Assembly (NCBI RefSeq): GCF_016888515.1
Contig: NZ_JAFEJK010000001.1
Coordinates: 124,001-188,000 of the forward strand
Direction of reading: 5' to 3'
Source of the DNA: Shimia biformata
GTDB taxonomy: Bacteria; Pseudomonadota; Alphaproteobacteria; Rhodobacterales; Rhodobacteraceae
Length of the DNA: 64,000 nucleotides
Shown: positions 25,734 through 35,859 of the stretch, in pieces
Position numbering within the stretch: position 1 is the first letter of the stretch
Layout: every line of letters starts with the position of its first letter
Position numbers and translations under genes: made by a program
The notes under the pieces: generated by a model
Seen by the model: the letters and a program-made list of their open reading frames with translations, nothing else
Databases searched by the model: none
Told to the model about the DNA's origin: nothing

Positions 25734-26687
25734 ATGAAAACCTTTCTCGCCGCGCTCACCCTTTCCGCCGCAATCCCGCTTCTGGACAGCTGCAAAGGCG
25801 GCGATGACGGGCTTGCCCTTGGGATTGTCGAGCGCGAGCGTGTGACGCATATCGCCACCATGAGCGAGATCATAACCGAACTGCCTGTCGAAGAGGGATC
25901 GGAAGTCGAACGCGGTGATGTGCTGGTACGTCTGGACGACACGATCCAACGGTCGAACCTGTCGCTGGCAGAGGCTGAATTATCTTCTGCTCGCGCCAAC
26001 CTCGACAAGCTTCAGGCCGGTCCGCGAGAAGAAGAAATTGCCATCGCCGAGGCACGTGTGAAAGGCGCTAAGGCCGCGCTTGCCGATGCGGTGGCAACGG
26101 TGAAACGCAACACGGTTCTCGCGGCGAGGGATGCGGTCAGCCAGGCACGGTTGGACACGGACCTGGCCCGCCAGGATGCGGCCCAAGCGGAACTGGACTC
26201 CGCCCGCGAATACCTGCGCGAGTTAAAGAATGGCGCCCGCCCCGAGGACATTCGCATTGCAGAAACCGCAGTTGCGGCTGCCCAGGCCAAGGTTCAGGTC
26301 GAACGCCGTCGGCTTGACGATCTTGTCGTGACCGCATCCCGCGACGGGGTTCTGGATGCGTTGCCCTGGAACCTGGGAGAACGCGTGTCGGCCGGCAGCC
26401 CGGTTGCCATCCTTCTGGCCGGGGAACGTCCCTTTGCCCGCGTTTACGTGCCCGAACCCTACCGGGTGAAAGTGCATGAAGGGATTACACTTCAGGTTCG
26501 CGTTGACGGCATCGACGAGCCGCTGCAGGGAACCGTTCGCTGGATCAGCGCCGAACCCGCTTTCACACCCTACTATGCTCTCAACCAGACTGACCGCGCG
26601 CGTCTGATGTACCTCGCCGAGATTGACTTGCCCGACGCCGCGGCCACGCTTCCGTCTGGTGTTCCGGCACAGGCGGTCATGCCTTGA
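25734..26687 (+). CDS. HlyD-family periplasmic adaptor of an ABC exporter
   Basis: A protein of about 317 residues. The N-terminus is hydrophobic and ends in LLDSC, a weak lipobox, so it may be a lipoprotein or membrane-anchored. The lipoyl-like half-motifs and a long coiled-coil hairpin (about residues 75-190, rich in Ala/Glu/Arg) are typical of membrane-fusion proteins such as YbhG/YhiI. I chose the ATG at 25734 at the start of the hydrophobic segment; an in-frame ATG lies four codons upstream. Overlaps the ATPase gene. Confidence 0.87.
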   Translation: MKTFLAALTLSAAIPLLDSCKGGDDGLALGIVERERVTHIATMSEIITELPVEEGSEVERGDVLVRLDDTIQRSNLSLAEAELSSARANLDKLQAGPREEEIAIAEARVKGAKAALADAVATVKRNTVLAARDAVSQARLDTDLARQDAAQAELDSAREYLRELKNGARPEDIRIAETAVAAAQAKVQVERRRLDDLVVTASRDGVLDALPWNLGERVSAGSPVAILLAGERPFARVYVPEPYRVKVHEGITLQVRVDGIDEPLQGTVRWISAEPAFTPYYALNQTDRARLMYLAEIDLPDAAATLPSGVPAQAVMP

Positions 26688-27610
26688 GCGACGCAGTTGT
26701 CGAAACCCACGGGCTGACCCGCGACTTTGGTGACAAGCGGGCAGTGAACAATGTCGATCTGCGTATCGACCCCGGCATGATCTATGGCTTCCTCGGGCCG
26801 AATGGCTGCGGCAAGACCACGCTGATGCGGATGCTGACCGGGCTGTTGACCCCGACGGAAGGCACCGCACGTGTTCTTGGCACCGACCTGCCCGGCAATG
26901 CCGAGGGCCTGAAGCGGCAGATCGGCTACATGACCCAGACGTTTTCGCACTACCGCGACCTGACGGTGTGGGAAAACCTTGATTTCGCCGCCTCGGTCTA
27001 TGGCTATCCTCGCAAGCAGAAGAAATCCCGGATCGAGGAATTGCTAACCCGGTACGAACTTGAGGGGCAGGTCAACCAGCTGTCCGGCAGCATGAGTGGC
27101 GGCCAACGGCAGAAGATGGCGCTGGCGGCGGCGGTGCTGCATAACCCCCGGCTATTGTTCCTTGATGAACCCACATCCGCCGTTGATCCCGAATCCCGCC
27201 GGGTATTCTGGGAGGCACTGTTCGACCTGGTGGACGACGGCACCTCGATCATTGTCACCACGCATTTCATGGACGAGGCCGAGCGCTGTCACCGCATCGC
27301 CATCCTTGAATACGGGATCAAGCGGCTCGACGGCGCACCGCCCGACCTGATGGCGGGTCTGAAGGCACAAGTGGTTCAGGTCGAGGGCAACAACCTGCGC
27401 GAGGCCAAACGCCTATTGGACGCTACACCCGACATCCTGTCCGCGGCGCAGATCGGCGCGCGGCTGCGGGTGATGGTCAGACCTGAAATCGCCGACCCCG
27501 AGGGTCTCGTCCGAAAGGCCGCCAATCTGGGTGCATCGGGTATGGTCACCGGGACGCGAGCCAACCTCGAAGATGTCTTTGTGTCTGCCACGACGGGAGA
27601 GGCGACATGA
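26684..27610 (+). CDS. ABC exporter ATP-binding protein
   Basis: A 308-residue ATPase: Walker A GPNGCGKTT, signature MSGGQRQKM, Walker B RLLFLDEP, and a DrrA-type C-terminal extension. It begins with TTG at 26684, overlapping the HlyD gene stop, and its stop overlaps the permease start. The three genes resemble the ybhG-ybhF-ybhSR type of drug or cation efflux system with one permease gene. Confidence 0.93.
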   Translation: MSDAVVETHGLTRDFGDKRAVNNVDLRIDPGMIYGFLGPNGCGKTTLMRMLTGLLTPTEGTARVLGTDLPGNAEGLKRQIGYMTQTFSHYRDLTVWENLDFAASVYGYPRKQKKSRIEELLTRYELEGQVNQLSGSMSGGQRQKMALAAAVLHNPRLLFLDEPTSAVDPESRRVFWEALFDLVDDGTSIIVTTHFMDEAERCHRIAILEYGIKRLDGAPPDLMAGLKAQVVQVEGNNLREAKRLLDATPDILSAAQIGARLRVMVRPEIADPEGLVRKAANLGASGMVTGTRANLEDVFVSATTGEAT

Positions 27611-28740
27611 TCAGCCCCCGCCGCATCGGCGCGATCCTGAAAAAGGAACTGATCCAGCTGAGACGCGACAGCATGACTCTGCGCATGGTCATCATGATCC
27701 CGCTGATCCAGCTGCTGCTGTTCGGCTACGCGATCAACACCAACCTGCGCGAGGTTCCGGCCGCACTGGTGGACCAGTCCCGAACTGGCCTCAGCCGTGC
27801 GCTTGTGCAGATGGTCGAGGCCACACAGGTCGTCACATTCACCCACACATTCGCCACCCCGGAAGAGGCCGAACGCGCGATTGCTGCCTCGGATGTGCGC
27901 GCCGCATTGATCCTGCCGCATGATCTTGCCCGCCGTGTATCGCAATCCCGCGACCCTGCCGGCCCCGGCAAGCGCGAGACCAAGCGCCCGGTGGGGCAAT
28001 GGATCGTCGACGGCTCGGACACGATGGTCGCCGCCGCCATCCGGGGGCTGCGCGGGATGCCACTTGCAGAGCTTGTGCAGCAACCGGCCAATGCGCAGGT
28101 GCCGACATTCGAGGTCGCTCTGTTTTACAATCCTGAACAGCGGTCCGAGGTCAATATCGTTCCCGGTCTTGTCGGGATCATCCTGACGATGACGATGATC
28201 ATGTTCACCTCTGCGGCGATTGTGCGGGAAACCGAGCGCGGCAACATGGAAATGCTGATTAATACGCCCGTGAAACCGCTGGAACTGATGATCGGCAAGA
28301 TCATCCCATTTCTTGTCATCGGCCTTGTTCAGGTCGCCATCGTGCTGGGGCTTGGCAACCTGCTGTTCAATGTCCCGATCAATGGCGGCATGGGCACATT
28401 GCTGGCGGTAACCCTGTTGTTCATCGGGGCCAGCCTGTCGCTTGGTTTGGTGTTGTCCACCATTGCAAAGAACCAGTTGCAGGCGATGCAGATGACAATG
28501 TTCGTGATCCTGCCCTCGATCCTTCTGTCGGGTTTCATGTTTCCTTTCGACGGCATGCCCAAACCCGCGCAATACATCGCAGAACTGTTCCCCGCGACCC
28601 ACTTCATGTCGATGATCCGGGGCGTCGTCCTGCGCGACGCCACTTTGGTCGAAATGGCGGGCGGGGCGCTGTGGCTGTCCGGGTTCACTGTGGTCGGGCT
28701 GGCCGTGGCGACTTTCCGGTTCAACAAGCGCCTAGACTGA
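27607..28740 (+). CDS. ABC-2 type exporter permease
   Basis: A 377-residue membrane protein with one N-terminal helix (about 24-42), a large extracytoplasmic domain of about 150 residues and five further helices from about residue 180. The segment ETERGNMEMLINTPVKPLELMIGKIIPF is characteristic of ABC-2 permeases. ATGA overlap with the ATPase gene. The substrate is unknown. Confidence 0.93.
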   Translation: MISPRRIGAILKKELIQLRRDSMTLRMVIMIPLIQLLLFGYAINTNLREVPAALVDQSRTGLSRALVQMVEATQVVTFTHTFATPEEAERAIAASDVRAALILPHDLARRVSQSRDPAGPGKRETKRPVGQWIVDGSDTMVAAAIRGLRGMPLAELVQQPANAQVPTFEVALFYNPEQRSEVNIVPGLVGIILTMTMIMFTSAAIVRETERGNMEMLINTPVKPLELMIGKIIPFLVIGLVQVAIVLGLGNLLFNVPINGGMGTLLAVTLLFIGASLSLGLVLSTIAKNQLQAMQMTMFVILPSILLSGFMFPFDGMPKPAQYIAELFPATHFMSMIRGVVLRDATLVEMAGGALWLSGFTVVGLAVATFRFNKRLD

Positions 28741-28797
28741 TAAGGTTACCGCAAACCGCGTCAATATGCGTGGCCACAACACGTTTCGAGTCATTGA

Positions 28798-28830
28798 TCC
28801 CGCATCCTGTCTGGTCTAAACGATGCGGGA
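28798..28830 (+). terminator. 9-bp stem hairpin after exporter operon
   Basis: TCCCGCATC and GATGCGGGA form a perfect 9-bp stem around a 15-nt loop. No T-run follows. It could be a Rho-aided terminator of the exporter operon or part of the icd leader. Confidence 0.4.
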
Positions 28831-28840
28831 ATTCCGCCCC

Positions 28841-28858
28841 CGCCGGACCGTTCCGGCG
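28841..28858 (+). terminator. Second hairpin in the icd leader
   Basis: CGCCGGA-CCGT-TCCGGCG forms a perfect 7-bp stem with a 4-nt loop, followed by TGTTT, a poor T-run. Together with the preceding hairpin it fills the 192-bp gap before icd. Confidence 0.4.
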
Positions 28859-28932
28859 TGTTTGGGCACTAACAGATCCCTGCCGCGACCCGTGGCGCTC
28901 AACTTCCTGACTTGCAAAAAGGTAGAAAAATC

Positions 28933-31149
28933 ATGGCCGACAATCTGAACGCCGACATATTGTATACCATTGTAGACGAAGCCCCCGAACTGGCCTCGGC
29001 CTCGTTCCTTCCGATCATTCGCAAGTTCGTGTCGGCCGCCGGGATCACCGTCGGCACACCGGACATCTCGCTCTCGGGCCGCATCATCGCGACCTTCCCC
29101 GAGAACCTGACCGAAGAACAGCGCCAGTCCGACGACCTGGCCGCGCTTGGCGAACTGGTCAAAACTCCCTCGGCCAACGTGATCAAGCTGCCGAACATCT
29201 CGGCCTCGGTGCCGCAATTGACGGCCGCAATCGCCGAGCTTCAAGCCCAAGGGTATGACATCCCGAACTATCCCGAAGACCCGAAGACGGATGCCGAAAA
29301 GGAAATCCGCGCGCGTTTTGACGCGATCAAGGGCTCGGCGGTAAACCCGGTCCTGCGCGAAGGCAACAGCGATCGCCGCTCTGCCAAGGCGGTCAAGAAC
29401 TATGCCCAGAAGAACCCGCATTCGATGGGGGAATGGGTTGCGGACAGCAAGACCAAGGTCTCGTCCATGCCGGGCAACGATTTCTACGCCAACGAGGTCT
29501 CGGCAACGATCACTGAGGCACAGGCAGGCAATGCCAAGATCGAATTCGTCGGCAAGGACGGCAGTGTGACCGTACTGAAAGATGGCTGGCCGCTGGAAGC
29601 GGGCACCGTTGCGGATGCGACCTTCATGTCGGCCAAGGCACTGGGCGCGTTCCTGGCGGATGCCATCGAGGACACCAAGAAAGACGGAACAATGTTCTCG
29701 CTTCACATGAAAGCGACCATGATGAAGGTGTCGGACCCGATCATCTTTGGCCACGCGGTCAAGGCATGGCTGGGCCCGGTCTGGGACAAGCACGGTGACG
29801 CGATCGCTGCCGCTGGCGGGTCGCCGAACTCGGGTCTTGGTGCGGTTCTGTCGGCCATCGACTCTCTCCCCAACGCGGCAGAAATCAAGGCTGAGATCGC
29901 CGCACTTGAGCGTCCGTCGATGTACATGGTGGACAGCGACAAGGGTATCACCAACCTGCACGTGCCGTCGGACGTGATCATCGACGCTTCGATGCCTGCC
30001 GTGATCCGCGCGGGCGGCAAAGGTTGGGATGAAACCGGCGCAAAGGGCGACACCAACTGTGTGATCCCCGACCGCTGCTATTCGACCGTTTACGACGAGA
30101 CGATCAATTTCTTCAAGGAAAACGGTGCGCTGGACGTGACCAAGGCGGGCTCGGTCGCAAACGTCGGCCTGATGGCACAAAAAGCAGAGGAATACGGCTC
30201 GCACCCGACCACGTTCGAATCCCCCGCCGACGGGGTGATCCGCATTGTTCTCGCCAATGGTGAGACGCTGCATTCGCACAATGTCGAAGCGGGAGACATC
30301 TGGCGTGCCTGTACCGTGAAGAAAGCGCCGATTGAGAACTGGATTGAGCTGGCGATGGACCGCCAACGCCTGACCGGGTCCGAAGCGATCTTCTGGCTGG
30401 ACGCAAACCGCGCCCATGACGCGGAACTGATCAAATACGTCAAGCCGGCACTTGAGGCCGCAGGCGTTGCCGACAAGTTCAAGATCATGGCACCACGCGA
30501 GGCAACCCGCCAGTCGCTTGAAACCATCACGGCAGGCAAGGACTCGATCGCCATCACCGGCAATGTGCTGCGCGACTATCTGACGGACCTGTTCCCGATC
30601 CTAGAACTGGGCACCTCGGCCAAAATGCTGTCCATCGTCAGCCTGATGAACGGCGGCGGCCTGTTTGAAACCGGTGCAGGCGGTTCTGCTCCGAAACACG
30701 TGCAGCAATTGGTGGAACAGAACCACCTGCGCTGGGACTCGATGGGTGAGTTCTGTGCGCTGAGTGAATCGCTGAATTTCCTTGCCGACAGCAAGAAAAA
30801 CGCCAAGGCCGCAGTACTGGGTGCCGCAGCCGAGGCCGCGACGCAAGGCATTCTGGACAACAACCGCTCGCCCAGCCGCAAGGTCGGTGAGCCGGACAAC
30901 CGCGACAGCCACTACTGGTTCGCGCGTTACTGGGCGGAAGCTTTGGCCGCACAGACCGAGGATGCGGACCTCGCCGCGGAATTTGCGCCGATTGCCAAGG
31001 CGCTGGCCGATGGCGAGGCTGCGATCCTGTCCGAACTGGCCGCAGCCCAGGGGCCCGCAGCGGATATCGGCGGCTACTACCGTCCGTCCGTTGAAAAGAA
31101 AGCCAAGGTCATGCGCCCCAGCGCCACGCTGAACGCGATCATCGGATAA
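28933..31149 (+). CDS. icd: Monomeric NADP-dependent isocitrate dehydrogenase
   Basis: A 738-residue enzyme, the usual length of monomeric Icd, converting isocitrate to 2-oxoglutarate in the TCA cycle. The start [21 protein letters not shown] and blocks such as [39 protein letters not shown] and [19 protein letters not shown] are highly conserved in this family. I chose the ATG at 28933; AAGG lies about 10 nt upstream. A strong terminator follows. Confidence 0.97.
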   Translation: MADNLNADILYTIVDEAPELASASFLPIIRKFVSAAGITVGTPDISLSGRIIATFPENLTEEQRQSDDLAALGELVKTPSANVIKLPNISASVPQLTAAIAELQAQGYDIPNYPEDPKTDAEKEIRARFDAIKGSAVNPVLREGNSDRRSAKAVKNYAQKNPHSMGEWVADSKTKVSSMPGNDFYANEVSATITEAQAGNAKIEFVGKDGSVTVLKDGWPLEAGTVADATFMSAKALGAFLADAIEDTKKDGTMFSLHMKATMMKVSDPIIFGHAVKAWLGPVWDKHGDAIAAAGGSPNSGLGAVLSAIDSLPNAAEIKAEIAALERPSMYMVDSDKGITNLHVPSDVIIDASMPAVIRAGGKGWDETGAKGDTNCVIPDRCYSTVYDETINFFKENGALDVTKAGSVANVGLMAQKAEEYGSHPTTFESPADGVIRIVLANGETLHSHNVEAGDIWRACTVKKAPIENWIELAMDRQRLTGSEAIFWLDANRAHDAELIKYVKPALEAAGVADKFKIMAPREATRQSLETITAGKDSIAITGNVLRDYLTDLFPILELGTSAKMLSIVSLMNGGGLFETGAGGSAPKHVQQLVEQNHLRWDSMGEFCALSESLNFLADSKKNAKAAVLGAAAEAATQGILDNNRSPSRKVGEPDNRDSHYWFARYWAEALAAQTEDADLAAEFAPIAKALADGEAAILSELAAAQGPAADIGGYYRPSVEKKAKVMRPSATLNAIIG

Positions 31150-31170
31150 GGGCTTTCCCTTTGGAAAACG

Positions 31171-31201
31171 AAAGGCCGCTCCGGTTCGGGGCGGCCTTTT
31201 T
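31171..31201 (+). terminator. Rho-independent terminator of icd
   Basis: AAAGGCCGCTCC pairs with GGGGCGGCCTTT around a 5-nt loop (one G:T pair) and continues into TTTTTGTTTT. It lies 21 bp after the icd stop; the A-rich left arm could also stop leftward transcripts. Confidence 0.85.
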
Positions 31202-31242
31202 GTTTTGTGAACCCAGAGCGGCCCTGACGCGCGCGGAGCGGT

Positions 31243-32844
31243 TTAGTTCGGTACGTAGCTGAACCAGGGAAACCGCGCCTCGCCGCCCATTCCGGTTGTG
31301 TCAAACGACGCCAAGCCGACAAAAGCCCCGGTGAACGAGCGATGCTCACCCTTGCCGCCCTCGTCCGAAATCTGGCTGGCATCCAGTGGCGGTCCGTAAG
31401 CCTGCCAATCGCCCCCCTCAACCGCATAAAAGAACTGCTGCGTAGCGCGGTCGACTTCGACCGCAAGCCGCACCGGGCCGTCTGGCAAAGCAACCGGCGC
31501 AGGCATCGAGCGGTCCAATTCGCCATAGGGAAAATCACCGGGACAGCTGAGAATCGCCAGTTCGCGTCCGCCCCTGCCGTCACCGCCGACCATCAGGGCA
31601 TGGAACTTGTGACTGTTGTAGTAAGTCGTCAGGCCAGCCATGTGTTGGGACGTGATCGGGTCGATATCGACCTCGGTTTCGGCGCGATAGCGGAAATGCT
31701 GTTGGCGGCGTGCGACCAGCGACTGTTCAAACCAGCTGCCGATGCTTTCACGCCCGATCAGGGTCAGCGCGCCACCACCCACGCGGAAAATACGATCTGT
31801 CTCAGGTGTCCGCAGCCACTGGAAATCATCTGGCAGGCTGTCGCCGTCAAAACGATAGTGGCTGGGACCAAGCGGTTCCTGCTCAGCATCGCTGGGCACA
31901 TGCTCGCGCGCCAGAAGCCCGCCCGCCTCAAGATAGAGCCAGTCATCGTCACCCCAGACACAGCGCTCGATCCCGCTTTCACGACCCAAAGGACAGAACC
32001 GCCCTTTACCTTCCGGCCCTGCGATTGGGCGCCCCATCAGGAAAGAATGCCAGACCGTGCCGTCAGGTGCCTCGACATATTGGCCGTGTCCGGTGCGCTG
32101 GATCGGATGATCCGGTGTATCGACAACCGACATGACATGATGATCGGGATGAACCTCGTAAGGGCCCGCAATGTCGCGGGACCGTGCCAATGTCACAGCA
32201 TGGCGATAGCCGGTGCCACCCTCGGCTGTGGTCAGGTAATAATACCCGCCACGCTTGAACAGGTGCGGTGCCTCGGTCAGTCCGCGCGGGGTGCCGGCGA
32301 AGATATTGACCGGTTCCCCGATCAACCCGCGTTCTGGATGCCATTCCTGCAACAGGATGCCGTCGAAACTGTCATGTGCCGGGTTGCAGCCAGTACCGGG
32401 TCCGCGATGGTTCCAGCGCATGGTGACAACCCATTTGCGGCCATCGTCATCGTGGAACAGCGATGGATCGAACCCGTAGGAATGGACATAGATCCGGTCC
32501 GACCAGCGCCCGTCGATGGTTTCGCAGCTGGTGATGTAATTGTGGGCGTCCTTGAACGACCCGTCCAGCCGCTTCACATCCGTGTAGACCAGCCAGAACC
32601 GCCCGTCGGCATAAGACAGACACGGTGCCCAGACGCCACCTGAATCCGGGTTGCCACGCATATCAAGCAGGTCGGCCCGGTCCAGCGGCGCGGCGCAGAA
32701 CTCCCAGTTCGTCAGGTCGGTCGAGCGGTAGATGCGCACGCCGGGGTACCATTCGAAAGTCGAAGTGGCGATGTAGTAGGTATCCCCAACCCGGCACATG
32801 GACGGATCGGGGTGGAAACCCGGCAGGATGGGATTGGTGATCAT
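31243..32844 (-). CDS. Glycoside hydrolase family 43 enzyme (xylosidase/arabinosidase type)
   Basis: A 533-residue enzyme without signal peptide, so cytoplasmic. The five-blade propeller has the expected acids: D13 (HPDPSM, base), D126 (YGFDPSLFHDDDG) and E191 (RGLTEAPHLF, acid). A C-terminal beta-sandwich (about 330-530) is present as in GH43_11-like xylosidases. It would hydrolyse short oligosaccharides imported by the neighbouring ABC system. Its ATG overlaps the stop of the dehydrogenase gene, the end of the sugar operon. Confidence 0.9.
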   Translation of the reverse strand: MITNPILPGFHPDPSMCRVGDTYYIATSTFEWYPGVRIYRSTDLTNWEFCAAPLDRADLLDMRGNPDSGGVWAPCLSYADGRFWLVYTDVKRLDGSFKDAHNYITSCETIDGRWSDRIYVHSYGFDPSLFHDDDGRKWVVTMRWNHRGPGTGCNPAHDSFDGILLQEWHPERGLIGEPVNIFAGTPRGLTEAPHLFKRGGYYYLTTAEGGTGYRHAVTLARSRDIAGPYEVHPDHHVMSVVDTPDHPIQRTGHGQYVEAPDGTVWHSFLMGRPIAGPEGKGRFCPLGRESGIERCVWGDDDWLYLEAGGLLAREHVPSDAEQEPLGPSHYRFDGDSLPDDFQWLRTPETDRIFRVGGGALTLIGRESIGSWFEQSLVARRQQHFRYRAETEVDIDPITSQHMAGLTTYYNSHKFHALMVGGDGRGGRELAILSCPGDFPYGELDRSMPAPVALPDGPVRLAVEVDRATQQFFYAVEGGDWQAYGPPLDASQISDEGGKGEHRSFTGAFVGLASFDTTGMGGEARFPWFSYVPN

Positions 32845-33962
32845 GACGCCATCAATGCCCGTGCTTCGTCCGGGCCAAGCGGCGCGGGGCGGTCGCAGGT
32901 GGTCGTCATGTCGACAAAGCCACCCTGTTCACCGGCAGCAAGGATACCAGTCATGACCTCGACCACATGGGTCGCGAGTTCAAGAGAACACCGGTGCGCC
33001 CGGCCTTCGGAAATCGCCAGTGCCATATCCGCCAGCCCCGAGACCCGGTAATTCGCCCGCTCGCCGTCATTGGGCACCGCAAAAGGATGGCCCCACATCG
33101 GTACAACCTCGGTTTCGCCATTCGCGGGGGTCAGCTTCACATCGCCTGAGAAGAAATTTGGATCGGGCACATACAGGCTGCCTTCCGAACCATAAAGTTC
33201 CATCGGGGAATGGGTGTGCTTCCAGACATCCCAGCTTGTGCAAAGGGTGATGGTGGCGCCATTGGCAAATTCCAGAAGCGCGTGGATCGTGGTCGGGGTG
33301 TCGACCGGGATCTTCTCACCCTTACGCGGTTCGGACAGGATCGTGCGTGTCGGCGATGGGGTCGAGGTTATGGCCGCGACACGTTTCACCGGCCCGATCA
33401 GCTGCACGAGGTTGGTGATGTAATAAGGGCCAATATCCAGAACCGGGCCAGCGCCGGGCTGAAAGAAGAAATCGGGGTTGGGGTGCCAATGCTCCATCCC
33501 GTGGCTCATCACGAAGGCGGTCCCGCTGGTGATTTGCCCAACATGGCCTTCATCGATGACCCGGCGCGCCAGTTGATGCGCCCCGCCAAGGAACGTGTCC
33601 GGCGCCGAGCCGACGCGCAACCCCTTGGACGACGCCAGTTTGCGCAGCGCCTCTCCCTCTTCCAGCGACAACACGAAAGGCTTTTCGGAATAGACGTGCT
33701 TTCCCGCCTCAAGCGCCCGGGACGACACATCGTAATGCGCAGCGGGAATGGTCAGGTTGACGATCATGTCGATGTCGCTTGCCGCCAGCAGGCCATCCAC
33801 CGTCTCGGCGCGCACGCCAAATTCAGCGGCCCGCGCCTGCGCTGCGTCCTTGTTCAGGTCGGCTACTGCGCGAAGCTCAATCCCGTTGAAGTTCGGGGCC
33901 AGCGACAGATACGCCTTCGAGATATTGCCGCATCCGATGATGCCGACGCCAAGAGTGGTCAT
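32841..33962 (-). CDS. Gfo/Idh/MocA-family sugar oxidoreductase
   Basis: A 373-residue NAD(P)-dependent dehydrogenase: Rossmann start VGIIGCGNISKAYL and YSEKPFVLSLEEGE with the family EKP lysine. I chose the ATG at 33962 because AAGGGG sits 6 nt upstream; the frame extends 75 bp further. It lies between a xylose-isomerase-like TIM barrel gene and the GH43 gene and probably oxidises a sugar or cyclitol. The exact substrate is unknown. Confidence 0.9.
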   Translation of the reverse strand: MTTLGVGIIGCGNISKAYLSLAPNFNGIELRAVADLNKDAAQARAAEFGVRAETVDGLLAASDIDMIVNLTIPAAHYDVSSRALEAGKHVYSEKPFVLSLEEGEALRKLASSKGLRVGSAPDTFLGGAHQLARRVIDEGHVGQITSGTAFVMSHGMEHWHPNPDFFFQPGAGPVLDIGPYYITNLVQLIGPVKRVAAITSTPSPTRTILSEPRKGEKIPVDTPTTIHALLEFANGATITLCTSWDVWKHTHSPMELYGSEGSLYVPDPNFFSGDVKLTPANGETEVVPMWGHPFAVPNDGERANYRVSGLADMALAISEGRAHRCSLELATHVVEVMTGILAAGEQGGFVDMTTTCDRPAPLGPDEARALMAS

Positions 33963-33972
33963 GGTCTGCCCC

Positions 33973-34725
33973 TTAAACGGTTCTGAGATAATCGATTGAG
34001 CGTTGCGCAAAGCGCCGGTCGTCGCTGGGGTTGTCATGCTCCATCACGAACAACTGGCAGCCCGCGTCGCGCAGTTCGGCCATATGGCGCCCCCAGTCCA
34101 TGACACCAAGGCCAACATCGGACCATCCGTCTTCGTCAACGCATTCGCCTTCGCGGGCGATATCCTTGACATGCGCAGAGGCAATGCGCGGCCCGTAATT
34201 GGCGATAAAGGTGCTGGGATCTTTGCCTGCACGCGCAGCCCAGGCGACGTCGAATTCGACGGCAAGCGACGGCCCGCCTTCAAGGATCGCGTCAATGGGA
34301 AGGGTGTCGCCATCGCCGGCAAATTCGAAATCGTGGTTGTGCCAGCCAAAACCAAGACCGGCCTCGACCAGCGGTTTGCCGGCCGCCTCAAGCCGTGCGC
34401 CAAAGGCCTTCCAGCCGGCAAGATCAGAGGGCCGTTTTTCCGGCAGAAGATAGGGCACAAAGACATGGTTAACGCCGAGCGCCCCGGCAATCTTGATCAC
34501 CGCAGCGGGATCGCCCTCGACCAGGTCAAGACCAAAATGGCCCGATGGCATCTGAAGCCCGGTCTCGACCAGTGCCGCCTTCACCCCGTCGATATCGTCC
34601 AGCGCCGCGTAAAGCGCGCCATAGCCTTCGACCTGGGCATAGCCCATGTCTGCCAGCATCCTGAAGGTCTCGGGCAGCGGGCCGAAGTTCCGAGAGGAAT
34701 AAAGTTGATAGGAAATCGGTTGCAT
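33973..34725 (-). CDS. Sugar phosphate isomerase/epimerase (AP endonuclease 2 fold)
   Basis: A 250-residue TIM barrel of the xylose-isomerase-like family: YQLYSSRNFGPLPETFRMLADMGYAQVEGYG at the start, WHNHDFEF and EFDVAWAARAG as metal-binding regions, SAHVKDI and FVMEHDNPSD near the end. It forms an operon step with the following Gfo/Idh gene (10 bp gap). Such pairs act on keto-sugars or inositols. Confidence 0.88.
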   Translation of the reverse strand: MQPISYQLYSSRNFGPLPETFRMLADMGYAQVEGYGALYAALDDIDGVKAALVETGLQMPSGHFGLDLVEGDPAAVIKIAGALGVNHVFVPYLLPEKRPSDLAGWKAFGARLEAAGKPLVEAGLGFGWHNHDFEFAGDGDTLPIDAILEGGPSLAVEFDVAWAARAGKDPSTFIANYGPRIASAHVKDIAREGECVDEDGWSDVGLGVMDWGRHMAELRDAGCQLFVMEHDNPSDDRRFAQRSIDYLRTV

Positions 34726-34763
34726 CGTGTCTTTGTCCTTGTTCGCCCGCGCGGGCCTTCGTT

Positions 34764-35855
34764 TTACAGTCTTGTCTCGTCCCGCCCGTCAAAGAGCGAT
34801 ACCGCATGCACCGGCAGGCCGATGGTCAGCTTGTCGCCAGACGTGACCCGGCTTTGACCGTCCATCCGCAACCAGAACCGCTCACCGCCCAGTCGCGTCA
34901 TGACCAGCGTGTCCGAACCCAAAGGCTCGACCACTTCTGCGGTCACTTCGAAATGGGGGCCACTGCCTTCGCCCAGCTCGACGTGTTCGGGACGGATGCC
35001 GAACCAGACTTCGTTAGATGAGGGCTGGCGCGAGAAGTCATAGCCTGCGACCGATACGGCAAATCCGTCGGCGTCAAACGTGTCGCCGCTCAATTTTCCC
35101 TTGATCAGGTTCATCGACGGCGAGCCGATGAAATCCGCGACATAGAGGTTCGCGGGGCGGTTATAGATCTCTTCCGGGCTGGCAAGCTGCTGGATCAACC
35201 CGTCCTTCATAATTGCGATCCGGTCGGCCAGCGTCATCGCCTCGACCTGGTCGTGGGTCACGTAGATCATCGTGTTCTCAAGCTGCTGGTGCAGCTGTTT
35301 CAGCTCGACCCTGAGATCGGCGCGCAGCTTGGCGTCAAGGTTCGACAGCGGCTCGTCGAACAGGAAGACATCCACGTCCCGCACCAACGCACGGCCAATT
35401 GCAACCCGCTGGCGCTGCCCTCCCGACAGGGCCGAGGGCTTGCGCTTCATCAATGGTTCGATCTGGAGGATTTCCGCCGCCCGCGCGACACGCTGGGCGA
35501 TCTCGTCCTTGGGCAGTTTCTGGTTCTTCAGACCGAAACTCATGTTCCCTTCGACTGTCATCTGCGGATAAAGCGCATAGGACTGGAACACCATGCCGAT
35601 GCCACGTTCGCTGGGTTCGGCCCAGGTCACATTGTTGCCCTTGATGAAGATCTGCCCACCCGAGACGTCGAGCAGCCCGGCGATGCAGTTTAGAAGCGTG
35701 GACTTGCCGCAGCCGGATGATCCCAGCAACACAAGAAACTCGCCCTCATAGACATCAAGGTTGAGGTTCTTCAGAACGGTCAGCTCTCCGAATTTCAGCA
35801 CAAGGTCGCGGACCTCGACGGATGGCTGGCCGGTGGATTGGGTGGTAATGGTCAT
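34764..35855 (-). CDS. Sugar ABC transporter ATPase (MalK/UgpC type)
   Basis: A 363-residue ATPase: Walker A GSSGCGKST, signature LSGGQRQRV, Walker B VFLFDEPLSNLDAKLRA, followed by MalK-type regulatory OB domains from about residue 235 (WFGIRPEHVELGEG). It energises the CUT1 permeases encoded just upstream (4-bp gap). Confidence 0.95.
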   Translation of the reverse strand: MTITTQSTGQPSVEVRDLVLKFGELTVLKNLNLDVYEGEFLVLLGSSGCGKSTLLNCIAGLLDVSGGQIFIKGNNVTWAEPSERGIGMVFQSYALYPQMTVEGNMSFGLKNQKLPKDEIAQRVARAAEILQIEPLMKRKPSALSGGQRQRVAIGRALVRDVDVFLFDEPLSNLDAKLRADLRVELKQLHQQLENTMIYVTHDQVEAMTLADRIAIMKDGLIQQLASPEEIYNRPANLYVADFIGSPSMNLIKGKLSGDTFDADGFAVSVAGYDFSRQPSSNEVWFGIRPEHVELGEGSGPHFEVTAEVVEPLGSDTLVMTRLGGERFWLRMDGQSRVTSGDKLTIGLPVHAVSLFDGRDETRL

Positions 35856-35859
35856 TGGG

